Shown here in pieces: positions 52,659 to 62,723 of a stretch of DNA of 64,000 nt. Location: assembly GCA_043228905.1 (NCBI GenBank), contig JBHGNT010000015.1, positions 4,154,001 through 4,218,000 of the forward strand. The letters are read 5' to 3'. Position 1 is the first letter of the stretch, and every line of letters starts with the position of its first letter. The notes under the pieces were generated by a model. It was not told where the DNA came from. It did not search any database and saw only the letters and a list, made by a program, of their open reading frames with translations. Origin of the DNA: Azolla caroliniana. Lineage: Eukaryota; Polypodiophyta. Made by a program: the position numbers and the translations under genes.

Positions 52659-52827
52659 GGAGCAGAAGGTAAGAGCTGATTGACACTCATACTATACCTC
52701 TGTCGACTCGGCTACTTGCCGACAGACTCGTAACATAAGATCTAGTTAAATTTGTAATCTAGTTTACGGGGGAGATCACCCCAAGCACTTGTACATGCAA
52801 GAAAGAGTAGTCCTTTTACGGGGAGTT

Positions 52828-53106
52828 TGTTGGCATAAAAGGCCAACTCCTTCCACATTGTATCCGTCCGAGTGTGAGCTTGTTAATAAGTTAGGGCTTA
52901 TTATATAAGCAAATACCTAGCATTGTAATGGGTGATGACGAGAAAAGTATCGTATCTCTGAGAAAGAACGAAGTAATAAGAAGCTTTCCATTAAAGCTCT
53001 ATCTGTGTAAGTCTCCACGCCTATTCTATTTTCTGTATGTGTTGTTTGCTATCCAGTACCGACTACAGATCCATACACGTTTCCACACATAGCACTCATA
53101 CCCACA
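52828..53106 (+). repeat. 3' LTR of M
   Basis: TGTTGGCATAAAAGG...ACCCACA, 279 bp. Confidence 0.92.
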
Positions 53107-53547
53107 CTGGCTCAGCCGAATCACAACAGTAAAACAGAAATGAAGGTTTAATGCAAGCTTAAGAATACACAATACACAGGAGAGACAAAGAGAGCAGAAC
53201 AACATAAACTCGATTCAAAATAGTAACACTCTATACATACAAATGTCCTACATAACACTTTTTATACAAGTCCTTAAAAGGACTGACAGAAGTACTGCCA
53301 TGTACTTCAATGCTCAAACGACGACTAACACTAACTCCAAGAAATATGCCTACGTGTTAGGCTCGGATCATAGGCTCCAACAGCCTACCGGTTCTCACTA
53401 TTCCGGAGTACGATCTGGTTCTTCGGTTTGGCTCTAGGTTTCGGATACCAATATATCCGGACATCAATCCGGTCCTTCGTTCCGGACACTAATCCAACTC
53501 TGGCTTATTCAGCCGATCCGGATCTGGTAGAGCTTGCCCGCTCAACA
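53107..53547 (-). repeat. 5' LTR of B, outer part
   Basis: Continues the B LTR after M. Minus-strand TATAAAAA-type box near 53258-53266 (ACACTTTTTATACAAG). Ends GCTTGCCCGCTCAACA at 53547. Confidence 0.8.
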
Positions 53548-54580
53548 ATGCTCCTAGGAACCGTCGGACCTCGGTGACCGACCTGCACTCTTCCTTCATC
53601 GCCAAGATGGCCTCTACCTTTTCCGGAGACGGTTTCTGACCGTATGGTCCGCATAGGTGCCCGACCACCAGGATCCCCAATTGTCCGAATGCCGACTTCT
53701 ACCCGAAGAAGGTAACCCGAGCGCCCTCAAGCCTCTACAATATCTTCTCACAATCAAAGATGTGGTCCGCGACGAATCCCCAACATCCATCCACTCCGAC
53801 CGATTCTTCCTTCGCGTCATGTGGGCATCCCTTGATCGGAATGTCGTCCAAGAATGGCATGGTGATGTCCAGGATGCAATCCCTCGGCACTTTGTTCGTC
53901 ACATTCATCGTGTGTGCCACTAAGTTGGTTCCTCCCTGGGTAGGGTACACATCCGAACTAAGTCGAGAGGGGTTCGCATCGTCGTAATATCCCTACTCTC
54001 CATGGTTAGCTGGAACTGGTCATACCCAGAGAATAAGTTACCGACTGAGTAGATAGACCTTTCGGCGAAGGCCTCCGTGAACTCGTCGATTGTCGGCCCA
54101 ACCCCTACATTCCAGATTGTCACTTTGTTGACGGGTTGCAGGTCTTGTAACAAAGCGCAGCGTACCGTTCTTCTTCAGCACCGTGAACCACCGATTCTAA
54201 TAAGGGGCACTCGACAGTTCGAGAATCCCCATCTCCACTTTCTCCTTGAGTAGCTCCATCAACTTTGGAATGTGAGTTCTTGGTACTAGAATCAACTTGA
54301 GGCCCCATGGGACATGCGGTACCATGAAGATCACCATGGGTTCCATGATCGTCCGGTCGATGCACCCGATCTCCCCTGGTTAGAATACAAAGGCTTCCTC
54401 GTGCCTTTCGAGCATCCTCTGAAACCGGTCTTCCTCCACCGATAGTAGAAAGGCACCCCCATGGTTTCCTATGCCGGTCAGATTCCATAAACTCAGGTCG
54501 ATCGTGACCCCTTTCGTACGCTCCCAATTGTCCCCCAGTAAGGTTATCGCGATTGGCCTTACCTTCCGGTCCACAGTCAT
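53548..54580 (-). pseudogene. pol: V reverse transcriptase
   Basis: Second block of gypsy V. From 54580 down: RKVRPIAITLLGDNWERTKG leader, FQRMLERHEEAFVF, VNKVTIWNVGVGPTIDEFTE, RSIYSVGNLFSGYDQFQLTM, TMPFLDDIPIKGC, then VVGHLCGPYGQKPSPEKVEA up to VRRFLGA at the B junction. Compared with G1, about 650 bases of RNase H are missing between this block and 32516. Many frameshifts. Confidence 0.82.
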
Positions 54581-55456
54581 ATACTTTCGATCATCTTCTA
54601 GTATCCACTCGGATGGTCCGATCCATCCCGATCATCTTCCCAAAGTCCACGATGACTTCGTACATTTTGACCGAATTTACCAGAATGACCTGGTGTTCGC
54701 TTAGATCCTCCACAACTACCCTCTCGATCTCCCCGAGGGTGTCATCGAATGAGACAACCTCCACGGTGCCGTTGATTTCGTCGTCGGGGCCTAAGGCGCC
54801 GTATGCCTTCAAGCGCCCTTTGACCTCTCTTTTCTCCCGGCCGCCAATGCCGGTTATGGTACAACCTCCATTATCAGAGGGCCAAAACTTCCTACCTATG
54901 GTACAAGTGTGGGGTTTCTTCCGGTTGTTTGGACTATCGTGGCCCCATGTCTTGATAGTCCTCTCTAAAAATCCTCTCGGCCTTCGCCGTCAAGAGAATC
55001 CTAATTCCACTCGTGGTTCGGTTGGATTATCAAATATTGGATAGAGTGTCATCTGTCCTGGCTCATTACCCTCGCGTACGCCAAATCGTTGTCCAACACT
55101 TAAGTCTCCATGCGAGGCGTCGTAATGTGAGGTTCACCGAGTATCACCAGATGCGATAATTTCTCCTACACCAAAAAGTGTTGATCGACCTCGACGTCAC
55201 CAACCTTCACCCGGATGTTCGGGCATGCACCAAGAAGCTCCTCTGTAGCACGGGTCGCCGTGCGCATCTTCCACCTATGCTTCGTATTAATCGGCCACTT
55301 TCCCTTTTTGTAGAAGTCCATGGAAATTATTGATTTCAGATCCATGGTCGATTAGAGCCACCACCAGTTCTTTCACATCCCCGATCCGGACCGGGGTCTC
55401 CATTGTTGCTCTCGCCCAATGCAACCACGTGTAGTGGCTTTCGGCATATTCGTCTT
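54581..55456 (-). pseudogene. pol: V protease and leader
   Basis: 54591-54812: EVVSFDDTLGEIERVVVEDL. Protease remnant 55287-55456: SHYTWLHWARATMETPVRIG, VVALIDHGSEIN (DHGS again). Intervening frames are broken. Cut at 55457 by copia L. Confidence 0.8.
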
Positions 55457-55833
55457 TGTTGAGAGACAAGCTCAACATCGGCCGGATCGGCTGAAGAAGC
55501 CGAGGACCGGATCGGTTGGGACCGATCGGTTAGGCTGAGTAGATAAACCGGGAGGTCGTTAGGAAAGATATTCCGTGAGGAATATATTTGGGAGTTAGTG
55601 TAGGGGCTCTTGATGAGCTTTGAAGTACTGTCAGTACTTCGGTCAGTCCTTTTAGGACTTGTATAAAAGTGCTCACTGAGCACGTCTTATGTACAGAGAT
55701 TGAGTATTATTGTGAAATATAGTTTTTTGTGTTTCTCTCTCTATCTCTCCCGCGTATACCGTGTAAGCCTAAGCTCTCCATTGAACCTGAGTTTCCTTCC
55801 TCTATTCTGTCTTCATACCTGCTTCCGCACGCT
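55457..55833 (+). repeat. 5' LTR of L, truncated at U5 end
   Basis: TGTTGAG, seven bases, CTCAACA start; TATAAAAG at 55662-55669. It ends GCACGCT and runs straight into ACGGGTTGAG. Compared with K, about 26 bases holding the LTR end and TGGTATCAGAGC are missing. Confidence 0.85.
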
Positions 55834-55891
55834 ACGGGTTGAGAACCTCTCTACAGCCAACACAGCTTGACGAAGAAGAACAAGAAGAACG

Positions 55892-57643
55892 ATGGATAGA
55901 GGCATGGCGAGCTCGCTTCCAACGGAGAAGCTCGACAGAACCAACTACGCGTCTTGGTCCTACAAGATGCGCCAGTACCTGCTCGGGCACAGCTACTGGA
56001 GTTATGTCGAAGGAGCTAATGACGCGGCACCCGAATCGACACACAGAGACTTTCCGTCGTGGGAGCAATCGGTGAGCGGGATATTATACTGCTTCGCGTC
56101 GTGTGTGGGCGAACAGCTATTGAGCTATGTTCGGGATGCAAAGACGCCGAAGGGTGCATGGGAAAATCTGAAGAAGATTTTCGTCGCGAGCACCACAGCC
56201 AGGAAGCTTCAGCTCCGATAGGAGTTGAGCAACCTACGACAACGCGACTTGTCGGTGGCGGACTATACCTCGAAGATCAAGGATATCTGCGACTCCCTCG
56301 CCTCCATAGAGGTGAACATCGAGGAGAGCGAGATGGTCCAGATCTGTCTCGGAGGTTTGGCGTTGAAGTTCGGAGCGTTCCGAACGGCTGTGTGTACCCG
56401 GGAGAATACGCCGTCCTTTTTCGACTTACAGTCGATGCTCCTGGTAGAGGAGAACCACGCAGGTGCGTCGACGAGCACGCACACCGACAGCAAGATGTTG
56501 TACACGGAGGGAGAAAGGCCCCGTGGTCGTGGCGGACGAGGCGAGTCGGTACGCAATGGAAGCGGCCGACGAGATCAAGGAAGAAGGCACCGAAGTGATG
56601 CCGACAGCAACTCCGGACCCTCCGGAAACAGGGGGAGTCGAAGCGATGAGAACCGGCAAGGGAAGGCAATCGCGGAGTGCTGGTACTGTGGCAAGAAAGG
56701 CCATAGGGAAAGTGAGTGCTGGAAGAAGCGCGCCGATTCGGAGAGAACTGGTTCTGGAAACGGCTCCAGACATACCGACAAGGGAAATCGGCAGCGATCG
56801 CACTACACCGAAGACTCCGGGAGAGTCGGAGAAGGGTCTGCCTTCGTGTCGAGACACGAAGCAAACTCAATGAAACAGAGCACCCCGAGATCGGACGAGG
56901 TGTGGTACGTAGACTCCGGCGCGTCAAACCACATGACGAGCCATAAGGAGTGGTTCTCGTACCTTGAAAAACCGATACAACCTGGAGTAGTCGCAACAGG
57001 AGACGACACTCCGCATCCGATCGCGAATGTCGGAGAAGTTCCCCTTAGCCATGTCAGGCAGAAAGGGAAACTCATGAACGTGTTGCACGTTCCGACAATC
57101 ACGAAGAACTTGGTCTCGATCGGACAGATCGTCGACCAAGGGATGGAGGTTCGGTTTACACACCTCGGGTGCTTCATTGAGGAAGAAAGCCGTGTGATTG
57201 CGCAAGGGCGCAGAGACGGGAGGATGTTCATCCTCGACTCCACTGACGGCGGCACCGCAATGTTCGCGAAGGGACAAAAGACCGAATCGGACATCGACTT
57301 GTGGCACAAGCGGATAGGCCACGTCAACTACCAGCGGCTTCAAGATCTGCAAACGAAACAGGCAGTGTTCGGATTGCCCAAAATTAGTGGCCGAAAGGCA
57401 CAAATTTGTGAAGCTTGCCAGCTCGGGAAGCAACATCGACTTCCCTTCCCCAACGAGCGAAACCGGAGCCGGAATAAGCTCGAACTTATACACTCCGATG
57501 TATGGGGGCCGGCACAAAACGTTAGTCTTGGCGGGAGCCGATATTTCGTCTCCTTCATCGACGACCACACGCGGCACACGTGAATCTACCTCATTGAGAG
57601 GAAGAGCGAGGTCTTCGACTGTTTCCGGGACCTCAAGGAGTTC
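55892..57643 (+). CDS. gag: L gag, protease and integrase start
   Basis: [20 protein letters not shown]; capsid [23 protein letters not shown] (56219-56221) where LQLRQEL is expected; [20 protein letters not shown]. Arg/Gly-rich region, then knuckle [14 protein letters not shown] (56677-56725). Protease [13 protein letters not shown] (56902 on). Pre-integrase [34 protein letters not shown]; integrase LIHSDVWGP and FIDDHTRHT, then TGA (57581-57583) in place of a Trp codon. Only these two stops break the frame. Confidence 0.92.
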
Positions 57644-59308
57644 ATGGAAACCGAAACGGGACGAAAGATCAAGTGTCTGCGGTCGGATGGCGGGAAAGAG
57701 TACTTTTTCGGTCAATTCAACGGTTATCTACAACAAATGGGAATTTGGCGCGAATTCAGTTGTAGATACACGCCAGAGCAGAACGGCGTGGCCGAGAGGA
57801 AGAACCGGTCGATTGTGGAAGTGGCACGGGCAATGCTGGAGGAGAAGAGCTTGCCCAAGTTCTATTGGGCCGAGGCGGTAAGGACCGCGGTATACATCCA
57901 CAACCGGATCGAAGAAAAAGTGTCAGCGCACGAGCTATATTTCAGAACGAAGCCGAACTTGCGACACTTGAGGGTGTTCGGTAGCATTGCGTATGTGCAT
58001 GTACCGAAGGAGAAAAGGAGGAAGCTGGACGCAAAGGCCGAGAAATGCATCTTGGTCGGTTATTCGGACGAGCAGAAGAGTTATAAGTGCTATAACCCTC
58101 GCACCAAACAAGCGTGTGTCAGCCGCGACGTTGTGTTTGACGAGTCTGCGTCTTGGTACCTGCCCCCGACTACGAACCTCGACTCTAATCCGAGTTCTGA
58201 CGATGAGGTCAGTGAGGCCGAGATGCCTCCGGATGAGCCCGAAATCGAGACCCGCGAAGAGAGTCCGATTTCACTCCGGTTAAGTGGACCGATTGGACGA
58301 CTGAGTCGGTATGACCAGTCCGATGAGGAGCGGGCGAGTAGTGGAGACTCGGCCGTGCATTCCCCGCGCAGGAAGCCGAGGAGACGGCTTACGCACAAAG
58401 AGAAAGGGAAGAAGGTGTCGGATTTCGGCACGAAAAGGAACGAGTCAGACCGACGCAAGTCTGACTCCGAGGGAACCGGTGACAGGTCTTTAAAGATGAA
58501 GACCGCGTCGACCGAGAAGGCCTCGACATCGGCTAATGTGAGATTACGTCGATCTACCCGCCAGAAGAACCCAGTTGTGCGGTTCGGATACAACGAGTAC
58601 ATGGCGCATCATTATGCGTACATGACCCGTGTAGCGGAAGTGCGTGAGCCAGAGAGCTACGCAGAAGCGGCTAAAGACGCGAATTGGCGTGCCGCGATGG
58701 AGGAAGAGATGCACGCATTGGCGGAGAACGAGACCTGGGACCTGGTTGACGCACCGAAGGGTGTGAAGCCGATCGGGTGTAAGTGGGTGTACAAGGTCAA
58801 GTACAACACCGATGGCTTGGTCAACCGCTACAAGGCTCGGCTAGTGGCAAAGGGCTACGCGCAGAAGCATGGCATCGACTACGATGAGACGTTTGCGCCA
58901 GTCGCGAAAATGACGACCGTCCGTGTTTTGCTCGTTGTAGCTGCGGCGAAGGGGTGGCATTTACATCAGATGGATGTAAAGAATGTGTTCCTGCAAGGTG
59001 ACCTTGAGGAACAAGTGTACATGGTACAGCCCCCCGATTTTACTCCGGAGCCCCGCGTGCCTGGAACGCGAAGATCACGCAACAACTGCGTCGGATGGGC
59101 TTCGTCACGTCAAAATCGGACTCTTCCCTGTTCATCCAGAAAGGTCGACTCGGACCGGTTAGTATTTTACTGTATGTTGATGACTTGGTCATCACAGGCG
59201 CCGACCTAGGTGAAATCGACCGCGTGAAGCTCCAGCTTGCGGCATCGTTCGACATGAAGGATCTGGGGGACCTTCATTACTTCCTCGGGATCGAAGTGAT
59301 CCGTACCC
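57644..59308 (+). pseudogene. pol: L integrase end and reverse transcriptase
   Basis: [20 protein letters not shown] (Asp), [20 protein letters not shown] (Glu), [40 protein letters not shown], acidic Ser-rich linker, [40 protein letters not shown]. At about 59047 a deletion removes the SLYGLKQ region and shifts the frame. RT then goes on with [36 protein letters not shown] and stops being L at about 59308. Confidence 0.9.
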
Positions 59309-59368
59309 CAAACTTGGGTTGTCCGAAGGGACAGTGTGAATACAGCCATTATACACTCGTATTTGACA
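59309..59368 (-). repeat. 3' LTR stub of copia R
   Basis: About 60 bases. The minus strand starts TGTCAAATACG directly after polypurine tract ATTACGGGGGAG (59369-59380). The rest of the LTR is missing at the junction with L. Confidence 0.65.
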
Positions 59369-59380
59369 CTCCCCCGTAAT

Positions 59381-59595
59381 GGGCGTATACATGGGTTATC
59401 TAAAAAATTACAGGTATATACAAGGTTTATCGAACATATCGGTTTTGTTAGAGTCGGCAAGATCCGAAGACAGAAGACCGAACCGGTTGGGTCGGAAGAG
59501 CTGAAGCCGATCCTCAAAGAACCAATGTTGGTGGTCCGAAACCATCCTGTGTTGTGTGTCTGACTTTAAACAGACCGATTTTTCGTTACGCCCAT
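59381..59595 (-). other. 3' untranslated part of copia R
   Basis: Between the end of R pol and its polypurine tract. No coding signal. Contains ATGGGCGTAACG and, further on, ATAACCCATGTATACGCCC. Confidence 0.6.
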
Positions 59596-60879
59596 CTAGT
59601 GTCGAAGGGACCAGAAACGATCCGCCAAAAGATACTTGGTCATTCCATCTGCGACATTATCGGTGGTGGATATTTTCTCGAGACCGATTTTCCCTGAAAT
59701 GACGCAGTCCCGAACGAAGTGATATCGAACGTCGATATGCTTGGAGGCATTGTGGTGAACCAGATTCTTTGGCAAAGCAACAGCACCCTGACTGTCATTG
59801 TAGACAACTAGAGCCGAGTCAAAGTCGACTTGTCGAAACTTGTGCGCTAGTCGACCGAGCCATAAAGCTTCTTTTGCCACGTTGGACACAGCTACATATT
59901 CCACCTCAGTCGTTGAGGTGGTTGTGCAATCCTGAAGTTTCGACTTCCACGAGATTGCTCCATTGCCGAATTTGAAACTGTATCCGGTTGTTGATTTCCA
60001 ACTGTCCACGCAACCGGCGAAGTCCGAGTCGGTGTAACCGACTACGCCTGAGGTTGAGTTCGGGCCAAAAAGAATGTTGTGGTCTTTTGTGCCAGCCAGA
60101 TATCTGAACACATGCTTGATTGCGTTCCAATGCAATCGGCCTGGGTTGTGCATGAATCTGTTGACGACTCCTATGGCGTGAGAAATATCAGGCCATGTCG
60201 CGACCATTGCATACATAAGGGAGCCGACTGCCGGTGCATACGGTACCGACTTCATATCTTCCCCCTCCGGACCGGATGTCGGGCAGTCTCGCTGAGACAG
60301 CCGAAGGTTAATGGGGAGTGGGGTCAACGCAGACTTGGCCGAGTGCATGTTGAAGCGTTCCAAGACACGTCCGATGTAGTCTATTTGAGACAAGAAAAGT
60401 TGTCGTTTATTGCGATGCCGACTAATCTTCATACCAAGTATGTGTCTTGCCGGACCGAGGTCCTTCATGGCAAACTTCAACCGCAGTTTCCGAACGAGTT
60501 CGGTGAGCTCTCCGGCATGACGACCGGAGAGTAGCATGTCATCCACGTAGATGATGAGGAAGACGGGAGACCCGTCTTGAGCTGTTTTGGTGAAGAGACA
60601 GTGTTCCTCATCACTCTTAGAGAAGCCGACCGATTGGATGAAGTCGTCGAACTTCTTGTACCACTGTCGGGGTGCCTGTTTCAGGCCGTAGAGACTCTTC
60701 CTGAGTCGGCAGACTAGATGTTCCTGGCTGGATGCCACAAAGCCTTTCGGTTGCTCCATATAGATTTCCTCCTGTAGGTCACCGTGGAGGAATGTCATTT
60801 TTACATCTAGCTGAATCAGCTCCAAGTTGTCGGCGGCCATGACGCCGAGCATCAAACGAAGGGTCGTCATTTTCACCAC
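59596..60879 (-). CDS. pol: Copia R reverse transcriptase and RNase H
   Basis: 427-residue uninterrupted frame: LIQLDVKMTFLHGDLQEEIY, SLYGLKQAPRQWYKKFDDFI, catalytic FLIIYVDDMLLSGR, MKDLGPARHILGMKISRHRN, APAVGSLMYAMVATWPDISH, GYTDSDFAGCVDSWKSTTGY, TTSTTEVEYVAVSNVAKEAL, YNDSQGAVALPKNLVHHNAS, RYHFVRDCVISGKI, TDNVADGMTKYL. All RT and RNase H landmarks are present. It is the best preserved copia RT in the window. The first Met is probably internal to pol (APVVKMTT). Confidence 0.92.
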   Translation of the reverse strand: MVKMTTLRLMLGVMAADNLELIQLDVKMTFLHGDLQEEIYMEQPKGFVASSQEHLVCRLRKSLYGLKQAPRQWYKKFDDFIQSVGFSKSDEEHCLFTKTAQDGSPVFLIIYVDDMLLSGRHAGELTELVRKLRLKFAMKDLGPARHILGMKISRHRNKRQLFLSQIDYIGRVLERFNMHSAKSALTPLPINLRLSQRDCPTSGPEGEDMKSVPYAPAVGSLMYAMVATWPDISHAIGVVNRFMHNPGRLHWNAIKHVFRYLAGTKDHNILFGPNSTSGVVGYTDSDFAGCVDSWKSTTGYSFKFGNGAISWKSKLQDCTTTSTTEVEYVAVSNVAKEALWLGRLAHKFRQVDFDSALVVYNDSQGAVALPKNLVHHNASKHIDVRYHFVRDCVISGKIGLEKISTTDNVADGMTKYLLADRFWSLRH

Positions 60880-62287
60880 TGGTGAAAAGATTTCGTCGAA
60901 GTCGACACCGTATTCTTGTCAAAATCCCTTCGCAACTAATCTGGCCTTGTACTTTGGGTTGGTTGAGTCAGGCGTCTCTTTTAGTCGATAGACCCACTTA
61001 CACGGAAGAGCACGTCGATTCTTCGGTAATTCGACCAAGTCCCAAGTCTTGTTTGTCCGAATGGAGTGCATTTCTGATTCCATGTGGCTGAATCGGCAAA
61101 TGCCGATGCTTCTTCGTAAGACGTCGGTTCACCGGCGTCGGTAAAGAAAATTCCGGGAGAGTACCTCTCCGGAGGTTGCGATAGTCTCTCAGATCTGCGA
61201 GGTATGACTGGACTAGTCGCACCGGGTGTCGATGTCGGATGGTCGGGAGCCGAGCCATTCGGTTGTGCCGAATCAGTGGATTCTGTGCGAGAGTTGTCGG
61301 TTACCCATGAAACTGATCTCGTGTTGTGGGTTGGGCCGTCATGAAGGGTTGGCACTTCGGAGAATATTACCCTTCGGACTTCAATAGGCCTTTCGGCTAT
61401 TTTATGCATAGCCGACTCATTGAACATGACGTCCGAACTTCAGACGATTTGTCTGTGCTCGAGGTCCCAGAGTCGATATCTGATCTCGTAGTCGGGTCCA
61501 TACCCAAGGAAAACGCATTTCCTTGATCTTGGTTCGAGTTTCCGGCGATCGTCTTTCGGTATGAGGGCGTAGGCCTCGCAACCGAAGATCCTCAGCTTGT
61601 CATAATTCGGCTTACTGCCGGTCCAAATTTCCTGAGGCATTTGAAGTCCTAGAGGTCTACTTGGCGACATATTTATGATGTGTACTACCATAAGTAGAGC
61701 CTCCGCCTAGAAGCCATCCGACAGTCCGAAGTGTTGGAGCATGGATACTATGCGTTCTTGAATCGTCTAATTCATGCGTTCAACAATTCCGTTTTGCTCC
61801 GAACTATAGGGTGTCATATATTCATGTCGAATGCCGCGTTCCTGGCAAAATTTGACGAATTCTTCAGACTTGAATTCTCCTCCATTGTCGGTTTGGAGAC
61901 ATTTCAGTTTTTGACCGGTCTGATTTCCGACCATTGCAAGCCATTCGGAGAAGATCGAGAACACCTAATCTTTGGTTCTGATGGGGTAAGCCCACACCTT
62001 CCGAGTCGAGTCGTCAATAAAACTGACGAAGTACGAAGCACCGTCGAGAGGCTGTTTGTGGCATCGGGCCACAGACGTCCGAGTGGACCAAATCGAGGGG
62101 ACTCGATTCTCTTGGTGCTGATGTCGGGTGTGATGCGGCTACCTGTTTGCCATACTAGCAATGCTCGCAGAATTGGTGATCCGAGAAGGAGAGTTTGGGG
62201 ATGTAACCGGCTTTGGATAGGTGCGTTATGTCGGCCTTGCTAAGGTGTCCAATGTTGTTCTCTGACCGGACAAGGCCTAACACAAGG
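60880..62287 (-). pseudogene. pol: Copia R integrase and linker
   Basis: From 62280 down: LVLGLVRSENNIGHLSKADI (pre-integrase), YGKQV, LVHSDVCGPM, FVSFIDDSTRKVWAYPIRTK, LKCLQTDNGGEFKSEEFVKF (second Asp), YSSEQNGIVERMN (Glu), GSKPNYDKLRIFGCEAYALI, CVFLGYGPDYEIRYRLWDLE, then a Ser/Pro/Thr linker (RRSERLSQPPERYSPGIFF). Stops near 61710, 61435 and 61090. Cut at 62287 by LTR W. Confidence 0.88.
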
Positions 62288-62691
62288 TGTCGCGGAGACA
62301 CTTCACCAAAGGGTGATTACGGCATAGGATTATGACTCAACGATTACACCGACTTACGTAGGTTACACGATTAGAGCGCTTTTGTTAATTACACGCGTAA
62401 GATATAACAGTAATTACAGAACGGAAATCAACACAGAAGTATAAACACCATACGCTCTATTAATTATCCGCTGCGATTACAATGGGCTCCGGGCCTTTAA
62501 ATAGGTTTCCGGTCCGTAGTACAAAACGGTGCCTATCGCACCTATTCGGGATCCGTCCGGATCTGGAACGGCATACCGTTTCCAGTCCGTCCGTCCATAC
62601 TATGCTTATTTACAACCATACTTAATTAATTCCTTCACTCCGTATTTTGGAGTCCTTGCCGGCCGGTAACACATGGCACGCCCGTGGGACA
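62288..62691 (-). repeat. LTR W (probably 3' LTR)
   Basis: TGTCGCGG...TGGGACA, 404 bp. On the minus strand it starts TGTCCCACGGGCGTGCCATG like LTR X. A minus-strand TATTTAAAGG lies at 62495-62504. Inserted in R integrase. Confidence 0.75.
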
Positions 62692-62723
62692 GTACCTTGT
62701 ACCTCGAACCCTTCTCGGCCCCT

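Larger units (their letters stand above)
46337..53106 (+). mobile_element. Copia M, full-length, nested in B LTR
   Basis: Plus-strand copia with two 279-bp LTRs (46337-46615, 52828-53106), an initiator-Met primer site and a polypurine tract (TTTACGGGGAGTT, 52815-52827). Flanks CCGGT (46332-46336) and CTGGC (53107-53111) look like a 5-bp duplication with two C/T changes. It holds solo LTRs H and Z. Reading by eye, the LTRs differ at about 23 of 279 positions. Confidence 0.9.
32517..53547 (-). mobile_element. Copia B, 21-kb nest
   Basis: Minus-strand copia (B/J/K/L family) with 5' LTR at 46300-46336 plus 53107-53547 and a 3' LTR stub at 32517-32604. Its own sequence is split by A (33788-38583), C (40313-44247) and M (46337-53106). 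With these removed, gag - PR - IN - RT - RNase H follow in order, and the frame continues across the A and C sites. Confidence 0.88.
55457..59308 (+). mobile_element. Copia L, 5' part
   Basis: Plus-strand copia (B/J/K family) inserted in V. 5' LTR, gag, protease, integrase and RT up to DLGDLHYFLGIEVIRTP, then truncated against copia R. It has the least damaged coding region of this family here. It lacks its primer binding site. Confidence 0.9.

Noticed and set aside
56277-56996. 239-residue minus-strand frame
   Set aside because: Antisense shadow of the Arg/Gly-rich gag of copia L; the plus strand carries the knuckle and protease motifs.
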